From assembly GCA_034696485.1 (NCBI GenBank), contig JAQIWT010000798.1, positions 1-15,036 on the forward strand: a DNA stretch of 15,036 nucleotides, read 5' to 3'. This document shows positions 1-6,562 of the stretch, piece after piece. The notes below the pieces were generated by a model that was not told the DNA's origin, ran no database searches, and saw only the letters and a list, made by a program, of their open reading frames with translations. This stretch comes from Isohypsibius dastychi. Lineage: Eukaryota; Tardigrada; Eutardigrada; Parachela; Isohypsibiidae. Position numbers and translations under genes: made by a program. The first letter of the stretch is position 1; each line of letters begins with the position of its first letter.

Positions 1-569
1 AATGGTAGCATTGATGCTGAGCTGATGCCTATATTTTGCGGACTGATGGCCATCTCGTCATTACAAGCTATTCTACGAACGGGTTTCAGTGTCTGGCTGG
101 GAGAAAAGGTTCCATATTAACATTTCTCAATAGCTTGTCGTGATGCTTTTCTAATTGCTATTTCATTCCAGGCCCATTCAGTTCTCCCGCATTTGTATCA
201 ACTGAATCTCCTGGTGTCAACTGATGAAGACAGGTTCAGTTGCTCGTCGTTCATCTCGCGTCTACAGGGTACCCGAATAGCCTTAACAGCTGGCGGGTTT
301 TTCCATCTTACCCGCGAGTTCATGGTTACAGTAAGCTCTAGTTCGTCGTCTTAATTCGGTAATGTGTTGAAAAAATATTTTCTCAGATTTTTGGAGTCCT
401 CCTTACTTACATTCTATTTGTCTACCAAATGGAAGACCAGAAATCCGGATTGGCCATGTTGCCCAAACTAGAGGATATCGTTTCGGCCGCTTTCAGTTTT
501 GAGAAACAACGGCTGCATAATTCAAGCACACCCAACTTGACAGCTGTTGTACCTGATTGGATTTTCTGA
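1..569 (+). CDS. Gustatory receptor-family gene, 3' part (GR gene 1; 5' end outside window)
   Basis: This is the C-terminal portion of a seven-transmembrane gustatory receptor (a ligand-gated channel family of arthropod chemosensory neurons). Three coding pieces join in phase 0: 1-108, 172-330 and 387-569, separated by short GT-AG introns of 63 and 56 nt. The last exon begins with the final membrane segment and carries the family's C-terminal signature as TYILFVYQM (consensus TY, five hydrophobics, QF), followed by a tail of about 48 residues and a TGA stop. The middle exon is exactly 159 nt (53 codons), as in both neighbouring GR genes, and the two intron positions and phases match theirs. 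An AATAAA lies about 90 nt past the stop. The N-terminal part lies left of the window, so intactness cannot be judged. The family assignment is strong; the ligand is unknown. Confidence 0.85.
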
Positions 570-658
570 ATAATTCATAATCTGCTTTAGCTTTTTCATA
601 TTTTTCAGCCGTTTTGGTTGGTTTGTTTAACCGCATATAAACATGTACGGCTGGATTG

Positions 659-664
659 AATAAA
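659..664 (+). promoter_or_regulatory. Poly(A) signal AATAAA of GR gene 1
   Basis: A canonical AATAAA hexamer lies about 90 nt downstream of the GR gene 1 stop codon and 150 nt before the start of the next gene. It is the only canonical hexamer I see in that spacer. Confidence 0.5.
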
Positions 665-813
665 GGGTGAATGGAGTCGAAATGCAAGATCGGCAAACTT
701 CCGCCATCCCAATCGATTTTTCAACGAAGAGATAACGAAAATTTTCGGACATCAGTTGAGCTCACCGTCTGAATTCTTGTGAAGCAGAGTGTTTTGTCTG
801 ACAAAAGTCACAA

Positions 814-2373
814 ATGGATGTTTTTTCAGTGTTCGTGTTTTTGATGAAATGTTTTGGTCTGGTTCGTGGAACATCAACAAAATGCAGTCTGCTGTCTATC
901 ATTTGGCCAATAATCATCATCCTTTTCCTAACATGCTGTACAGCGTTCGACGTGATTGTCTACACGCACTACTTTTCCGACAGAGTTGTAGATTTGGACC
1001 TCGGTGCTCTGATGATTGGCATCTTTCGAAGCTTCGTGGTTCTGGAAGTCGTGCTGATTATTTTCTTTCTGCACGGCTCAAATCGCTCACTTCAGATGCT
1101 TTACAGCCAGATTCATTCAGTTTATGACAACAACACTGCACTCAAAGTGAACTTGGTTCCAGTTGGCTCGAAGAAGGGACACTTTAGTGTCTGGCGTTTC
1201 TGTGGATGGTGTATTGTGGTTTGGATCGTCTTCTGTGCCGTACTAGCTTGTGTCACACAGGTTTTGAGTTTTGATGTTCTTTTGCGAGGTTCGTGTGGCG
1301 ATAATAGTTGTGAAATACGGTGAGAACCCAGAAGGGTTCTTTGATTTCAGAAACCATTCCTATACGCTTTAAAATCCGCATTTCTGAGTTATTAACATGA
1401 AATCATTGTTAGGTTTGAAAACTCAAGATGGCTCGCGATATGTATGGACGGACTATGTCATAACAGACTGGGTCTCCTATCCATTTTACGCTTATTTGAT
1501 CATCTACATCCTTCTAGCATTCTTGACAGTCTTTCAGGACATGCTGCCACAGTTCATGCTAGTTTGGTGCACGTTGTTCATCAGTTCCGCGTTTGAATCT
1601 ACGCGGAAAGAAATGGAGGACCTTGCCTCAGAAGCCACTTCGGAAAGCTACATGCAAACTGGTTCCCGCTTACGAAACTTGTACACTAGGCACTATAAAC
1701 TCAGCAAGCTGGTCTCCACGCTGGAGGATTTGTTTTCGTCGATCATGCTTTTAGTCTACATTCGCGACTTCATTGGGTTCGTCGCCGTTATTGCACTTGG
1801 GTTGCGAACAATTTCCGAGCCTGAATTCGAAGTGGCTGACGCTGCATTTGGATTGAATTGTCAAGTGTTTTTGGGGATATCACTTGTCAACAGCTTTTTA
1901 CGAACGACAGCAATCATCTGGATGAACGACAAGGTGAATCGTTTTCTGGGCAGGGAGCTTAATGGACCCCTAATTTGTTTGTCGATTTGCAGAGCAAGTC
2001 AGCACTTGTGCCGTTGACCACCATTTATGAAAAGATGGAAGGCGTCGATGAAAAGACCGAAGTTATCGTTATGATGCAGCGTATCAGAAGAAACCACAAC
2101 AGCATCACGGGAGCTGGCTTCTTCAACATCGATCGACCTTTTGTGGTTACGGTTCGTCAATTCGGACGATTCGTCTTGAAAAACAATGGTGATCAAAGCT
2201 TTCGTTTTCAGATTCTTGGGACGTTCTTCACATACTTCATCTTAATCTATCAAATGAACGACAACAAGAAGGACATTTACGCGACGTTGGATAAGAGCAC
2301 CGTGCCTCAGCTAATCAATGCCACCATTGATGCTGTCATAGCAGCCAATAAGTCTGCTTTCATTCTGCAATGA
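814..2373 (+). CDS. Gustatory receptor-family gene (GR gene 2), complete, 4 exons
   Basis: This predicts a 438-residue seven-transmembrane chemoreceptor, a normal length for the GR family. Exons are 814-1288, 1413-1933, 1993-2151 and 2212-2373. The ATG at 814 has a good context (cacaaATGG) and is followed by a short amphipathic N-terminus. Hydrophobic segments fall at about residues 28-50, 64-86, 129-152, 180-216, 266-290 and 303-329, with the last at 386-400. That last segment contains TYFILIYQM (392-400), the GR C-terminal signature. Exon 3 is exactly 159 nt, as in the flanking GR genes. Introns 2 and 3 are phase 0 and shared with them. Intron 1 (1289-1412, phase 1) is specific to this gene; I chose its borders because the join LLR/G/LKTQDG aligns with GR gene 3 around its WETY region. 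Its donor gttcgt is weak, and a better-looking gtgaga at 1320 leaves the wrong phase. Unspliced, this intron gives a stop at 1321. Intron 3 is 60 nt, in frame and free of stops. Confidence 0.85.
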
Positions 2374-2405
2374 ATGGTCACAAGACGACCAGCTTGTACA
2401 CATAT

Positions 2406-2411
2406 AATAAA
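2406..2411 (+). promoter_or_regulatory. Poly(A) signal AATAAA of GR gene 2
   Basis: A canonical AATAAA lies 33 nt after the GR gene 2 stop codon, a usual spacing for a compact 3' UTR. If it is used, transcription of gene 2 would end just before the palindrome cluster. Confidence 0.6.
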
Positions 2412-2478
2412 AACGAATATTGGTTCAAACTTTTTGGTTGATTTGACTCCCAGCACAGTTTTATACTACCCGCTTTTT

Positions 2479-2512
2479 TCAAGAGTACCTTACATATGTA
2501 AGGTACTCTTGA
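2479..2512. repeat. Perfect 34-nt palindrome 1
   Basis: The sequence reads the same on both strands from 2479 to 2512, centred on CATATG between 2495 and 2496. It shares its central 20 nt, taccttacatatgtaaggta, with palindrome 2. As single-stranded DNA or RNA it would fold into a near loopless hairpin. Confidence 0.95.
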
Positions 2513-2517
2513 TTATG

Positions 2518-2549
2518 ATATGATACCTTACATATGTAAGGTATCATAT
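2518..2549. repeat. Perfect 32-nt palindrome 2
   Basis: A perfect palindrome from 2518 to 2549, centred on CATATG at 2531-2536. It starts 5 nt after palindrome 1 and shares its 20-nt core; the outer arms differ (gata/tatc versus agta/tact). Its right edge overlaps the left arm of inverted repeat 3. Confidence 0.95.
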
Positions 2550-2574
2550 GATGCATACATATGCATCATATGAT
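2543..2574. repeat. Inverted repeat 3: 14-bp arms, 4-nt loop
   Basis: Arms 2543-2556 and 2561-2574 are perfectly complementary around the loop acat (2557-2560). The arms consist of CATATG and GATGCAT-like words. The left arm overlaps palindrome 2 by 7 nt, so the two could form mutually exclusive hairpins. Confidence 0.9.
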
Positions 2575-2873
2575 GCTGTCTTTGGTTTATTCAGCTGATG
2601 TCAATCGAGAAATAAAATCAGTAGACTTGAACAACAAGAACCAGACGGTGTTTTCCCAGGCATGGTGAGTCAGGAGTTTTTGAGAATGGACACATGATAC
2701 TTCCGCTATGACAAAGAGTCCAGGAAGGCTGATGGTGCAATCGATAATCCAAGAACCCTATTACAGAAATGGGTGCACACTAAACTAGTCTGCTCTCTGA
2801 TGGAAAAGACCAGGATACCAGTTCCTTCGAACCTGTAGAATACTATCAAGTTTTGGTCTCAGAAACCGCGATC

Positions 2874-4354
2874 ATGAAGAACAAAATGATTCAGGCATGT
2901 CTAGTTTTCATGAAACTGTGTGGATTGTATCCCGGAACAGTCAACCCATCGCACGAATCACGCTGTTGTGACAAAGTCTTCAAGCTCTTCAACTATTTCT
3001 GGAGCTTTTTTGTCGCCATATTCGTTCTGTACTACACGATCGTGGACGCGCTCTTCCTGTTCCAAAACTACACCACCGAACTGAAAGAACCGAACTTTGT
3101 CCAGTTGATGATGGTCGGCCATCGGATTCTGTACCATGGAAAAGCCTTCGCGATCGTAGTCTGCATGATGTTCATTGCGCGGAAAATCCCAGCCATTCTC
3201 GTCACCACTGAACAAACAACGTCCCACCTCACTTCTTCGAATGCTCGCAAGATCACGTTGTATGGTGCTTTCTTGATTGTTTTCGCATTGGTCAGTTTCT
3301 CCGCAGCGCCTGTGGTCCAATGGTTCAGCTTCAGCAATTATATCGCGAGAATCCAGCGTTTCGTCCCGAGCTTCACTTGGGAGACCTACACCATGAGCCC
3401 CGTTCTGGTTGGCCGTGTACCCTTCTACTTTTTTCCGTCATTGTACAGCGTTGGCCTCGCGATCGCCATTGCTGCCGATCTGCTACCCATTTTGCTGTGC
3501 AGCATCCTTGCGCTGGTCATTGCTTTCAAATACCGTATTCTGAACGAGAAACTGACAACACTTGCCAAGTGGCATCAAGGTAAATGCGAACAATCAATGG
3601 GCCAGTTGTGGAAGTCAGTTTTGCAGGAGAAACGTATTCGTCCAAGGAACTTCACTTTTACTTGTCCAGTCTCCGAAAAGACCACTTGGAACTGTCCCAT
3701 TCCGTGCAATCCTTGGACCGCAGCTTTTCCATAGTTCTACTGCTTGTTTACTTTTGTGACCTATTGGGCATCATTGCCTGCATTTCACTGAGCTTGGAAA
3801 TCGGGAAGAAAGGAACGATGCTAGGGGGCAATCTGGCAAAAAGCATGACCCCCACTTACATCACCATGATCACCATTTCCAGTGTCTGCTTTCTTCTCAT
3901 CACGTTCATCGGAATTTGGCTCCATGAATCGGTACATCATGAAATTGAACAGAGACGCTTCACATTTGTTTTCTGCTAGGCGCATGGAGCTTTGGCACCA
4001 CTTGATGACATCTCAGTGCTGATGGATAATCAGTCTGGTAGACTTGATGCTATTGAGTTCTTCAATCGACTTGAAGGGGAGCCCATCACTTTGTCAGCTG
4101 GCGGACTCATTCCGCTGACGAGAGATTTTCTGGTCGCGGTGAGCTGTTTGATGTTTTGAAAAACCGGGATGGTTTCTAAATGCATTTCCAAGTAGGCTTT
4201 TGGATTGTTGCTGACCTATGCGATCCTTGTTTACCAAATCCAGGATGGCAAGCATGATATGGAAGAACTGGTGGCCAAGACCGATATTCCTGAATTGGCT
4301 GAACGGATTGGAAAAGCTGTTTTCGGCGCCATTAACGTTAACGGAACAGTTTAA
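2874..4354 (+). CDS. Gustatory receptor-family gene (GR gene 3), complete, 4 exons
   Basis: This predicts a 442-residue GR-type seven-transmembrane receptor. Exons are 2874-3579, 3627-3931, 3980-4138 and 4196-4354. The start is the ATG at 2874; the open frame runs further upstream but has no ATG there, and a second in-frame ATG at 2886 is possible. The N-terminal VFMKLCGLYPGT aligns with VFLMKCFGLVRGT in GR gene 2. Intron 1 (phase 1) is only 47 nt and lies in the loop before the sixth membrane segment, a position where gene 2 has no intron. Introns 2 and 3 (phase 0) match genes 1 and 2, and exon 3 is again 159 nt. The last exon carries the signature TYAILVYQI (397-405). The final codons also occur as a decayed fragment at 5768. 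I see no canonical AATAAA close to the stop; the 3' end converges on integrin-derived sequence. Ligand unknown. Confidence 0.87.
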
Positions 4355-4363
4355 AATGAAGGG

Positions 4364-4369
4364 TTTATT
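4364..4369 (-). promoter_or_regulatory. Minus-strand AATAAA, possible integrin poly(A) signal (left copy)
   Basis: TTTATT on the plus strand gives AATAAA on the integrin strand, only 10 nt past the GR gene 3 stop. The matching place in the right copy (5803-5808) reads AGTAAA, a weaker variant. This suggests that the GR and integrin transcripts originally converged and overlapped here. Confidence 0.35.
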
Positions 4370-4704
4370 TCTCTTGGCTAGCAAAACAGACGCATGTTTA
4401 AAATTAAGAAACTAAAACTAGAATATCCCAACAAAAAGGAAGGATTGAATATTGTCAGAGGTCAAGGTACAAAAACGAGAAAGAAACACATGAGAGAAGA
4501 AAAAGAACTATTAGCATTTTTGTGGTGGTGAAAGACACGCGAACGAGCAGCCAGTCTGGTGAAAGTTAGTAGCTGCCGAACAAAAAACATGACATTCAGT
4601 TCGCAGAACGAAAACCAATCCATGGCATTTGGTTGAACGGTTGAGAGGGAAATGTCACTTGAAGGCAGTGACAAAATAGGTCCGGAAAAACGAGTCCATG
4701 ACAT

Positions 4705-5089
4705 CTATCTGGCTTGATACGACGGATTCTTGTAATTGTACGTTGGCGGTCAGAAAACTGGATTCCCGCTGTGTGAGAAAATAACACTTGCAGAAATTGA
4801 TGCGTCAAATTTGAAAAACGAAAAGCAAAGCCGAAAAAACAAAAACGGTGTTACAAATGCACAGTTATAACTTTTAATTCCTTTATGGCGAGTTTAGCAA
4901 TCACGCCACAAATATAGGTTACATGTCAATCCTTATTCCATTTGGCATTCTGCACTTCGGCGTTGAATTTGGCGACTACTCGACGGTCGTGAATAACTAT
5001 CAGCAGTTTCCACCCCAGTTGCAAAGCAAGTCCGATTAGTAAGATCGCCAGGATAATTCCGAGAATAAGCGGCCATGCCCGTACTTCTT
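4705..5089 (-). pseudogene. Duplicated integrin beta C-terminal exons, decayed
   Basis: This is a second copy of the last two integrin beta exons. The transmembrane exon equivalent (5089 down to a stop at 4926) keeps [28 protein letters not shown] and QNAKW. It has lost the gtaagg donor after KWDA and runs into KD and TGA. The final-exon equivalent (about 4768 to 4705) still reads GNPVF and YKNPSYQAR. It carries a TGA (4750-4752) where the working copy has CGA, and it is 2 nt shorter next to the acceptor, which breaks the frame. The last extracellular cysteine (CPEE in the working copy) is also missing. I call it a pseudogene fragment. Its first part could still be spliced as an alternative last exon through the AG at 5090-5091, which has the right phase. 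Confidence 0.8.
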
Positions 5090-5092
5090 CTG

Positions 5093-5767
5093 CACCAGAA
5101 GAATCCATATATTCTTGAATGGCGGCAATGTCACAGTTGGAGATATGCTGAAATGAAGCGTGCTTTGAATTCTCAAATGAAATTTTGTTGCATCACTTCA
5201 GCAACAACAATGTCCATTCACGTACGAGATCAACTACGAAATATCAACTTTTGATGCTGCAGCAAAAAGGTTCAACGTCAGTGGCCTTGTACCACATTGC
5301 AGAGAGAGGTTATCTATTCAATGTGCTTGTACTATATCCAGCCAATTTCACTAAAAATGAGAGCTGCAGTTCAGCAACTGAGACTGCGCTCGTCTTGGTT
5401 TCAAATGCTCTCTGGCCGGTGTCCCCAGAAGAATGGAGGGAGAACATCTCCATCTTTGGCATTCCTGGCACAATGGACTGCAAGACAGAAATAAAAGGGA
5501 ATGGGAGAAAGTGGGTTACCTACTGTAGTGGTATCAAGGTTTCGGTCACTACCCAATGGCTAATCTGCTTTCTATGCATTTGGCCACTCACAAATGTACC
5601 GTCTAAGCGGGGCAACTATCACGGTCAGATCCCAGAAGACCCCAAACAGAGAGATGTAAAGTTATAAACCAATTCGAAATAGTAGTTCCAGCCTCAGGTA
5701 TCTGACTCAAATTTTCATCACTGGTGACTCATATTTTAACATAAAATGGGGAACATCAAGTGGGGAA
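5093..5767. other. Unique spacer between the two duplicated segments
   Basis: About 675 bp lie between the duplicate copies, with no clear similarity to the sequence beside either copy. It contains the unassigned open frame at 5185-5667 and nothing else I can name. An insertion at the duplication junction, or a piece brought along by the rearrangement, would both fit. Confidence 0.6.
5185..5667 (+). other. Unassigned open reading frame (about 137-160 codons)
   Basis: I do not recognise this product. The frame stays open for about 480 nt but has no ATG at its beginning; the first in-frame methionine is at about residue 24. The translation looks protein-like, with blocks such as FGIPGTMDCKTEIKGNGRKW and a hydrophobic stretch WLICFLCIWPL near the end, but no family motif. 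It lies in the unique spacer between the duplicated segments, on the strand opposite the integrin. It may be an exon or remnant of an inserted element, or a chance opening. No promoter or splice structure supports expression. Confidence 0.2.
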
Positions 5768-6562
5768 TTCAGCGCCGTCAACAGAACAGTTTAAATGAGG
5801 GGTTTACTCTCTTGCTAACAAAACAAATGCTTGTTAAAAACTAAGAAATTAAAACTAGAATATCCCAACAAAAAGGAGGGATTGAATAGTGTCAAAGGTC
5901 AAGGTACAAAAACGAGAAAAGTTATGCAAAACCCAAGAGAGAAGAAAAAGAACTATTAGCATTTTTGTTTTGAATATGGGCACAACTGGTGAAAGACACG
6001 CGAACGAGCAGCCAGTCTGGTGAAAGTTAGTAGCTGCCGAGCAAAAAACATAACATTCAGTTCGCTGAACGAAAACCGATCCATGACGTTTGGTTGAACG
6101 GTTGAGAGGAAGATGTCACTTGAAGGCAGTGTGAAAATAGGTCCGAAAAAAATCCATCACATCTATCTGGCTTGATACGACGGGTTCTTGTACGTGTTCG
6201 TTGCCGGTCGGAAAATTGGATTTCCGCTCTGCGAGAAGAAATCACTTGTAAAAACTGCAACAAACTGTCGAAAAACAGACAGCAAAGGCGGAGCAAAAAC
6301 GAGGTAAAGAATCACATACACAATCACGATTTTGGTTTCTTATATGCCATGTTAAGCTATTAACCAGCAACCGTAGGGTACATGCACATCCTTGGCCTTA
6401 CCGCATCCCATTTGGCATTCTGCACTTCGGCGTTGAATTTGGCGACAACTCGACGGTCATGAATCATGACCAGCACTTTCCAGATCAGAAGTAAAGCGAG
6501 ACCGATCAGTAGGATCGCCAGAATAATTCCGAGAATAAGCGGCCATGCCTTGACTTCTTCTG
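5768..6562. repeat. Segmental duplication, right copy (GR tail remnant plus working integrin 3' end)
   Basis: This is the partner of 4322-5092. Its left edge (5768-5794) is a remnant of a GR C-terminus reading FSAVNRTV and TAA, compared with FGAINVNGTV in GR gene 3. It then carries the integrin 3' UTR and the intact last two integrin exons, ending within the 5' part of the transmembrane exon. The right limit coincides with that exon's acceptor region. Confidence 0.9.
5803..5808 (-). promoter_or_regulatory. Possible integrin poly(A) signal (AGTAAA variant)
   Basis: The plus-strand tttact gives AGTAAA on the integrin strand, about 355 nt past the integrin stop. It is the aligned counterpart of a canonical AATAAA in the left copy. 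I see no canonical hexamer for the integrin nearer than that. Confidence 0.3.

Larger units (their letters stand above)
2374..2873 (+). other. Intergenic spacer between GR genes 2 and 3
   Basis: About 500 bp without a recognisable gene. It holds the poly(A) signal of GR gene 2, the cluster of three palindromes (2479-2574), and about 300 bp of unremarkable sequence that presumably includes the promoter of GR gene 3. No TATA box or coding similarity is convincing. Confidence 0.6.
4322..5092. repeat. Segmental duplication, left copy (GR tail plus integrin beta 3' end)
   Basis: This stretch is a direct copy of 5768-6562, diverged by substitutions and indels but easily followed, for example agctgccga before the caaaaaacat block, and cagccagtctggtgaaagtt in both. 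It runs from the last codons of GR gene 3 through the shared 3' UTR sequence to the start of the integrin transmembrane exon. Here the GR end is intact and the integrin end is broken; in the right copy it is the reverse. The copies are 771 and 795 bp with starts 1,446 bp apart. The intervening 5093-5767 is not recognisably related to the sequence right of the second copy, so this is not a simple head-to-tail duplication. Confidence 0.9.

Noticed and set aside
493-696. 67-codon open frame on the minus strand over the GR gene 1 end and spacer
   Set aside because: It overlaps the last GR exon antisense and has no motif or splice support; a shadow.
789-1127. 112-codon plus-strand frame overlapping GR gene 2
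   Set aside because: It is out of frame with the receptor, whose own frame shows membrane segments and paralogue similarity.
1320-1350. gtgaga donor with the nearby tttcag acceptor as GR gene 2 intron 1
   Set aside because: The intron would be 31 nt and the resulting frame hits a stop at once.
2853-2873. Upstream extension of GR gene 3 (starting at a TTG)
   Set aside because: There is no ATG in this part; the paralogue N-terminus aligns best with the ATG at 2874.
4322-6562. CRISPR-like array or LTR pair
   Set aside because: There are only two copies, each holding recognisable exon pieces; no short spaced repeats, no target duplication and no retroviral-type ends.
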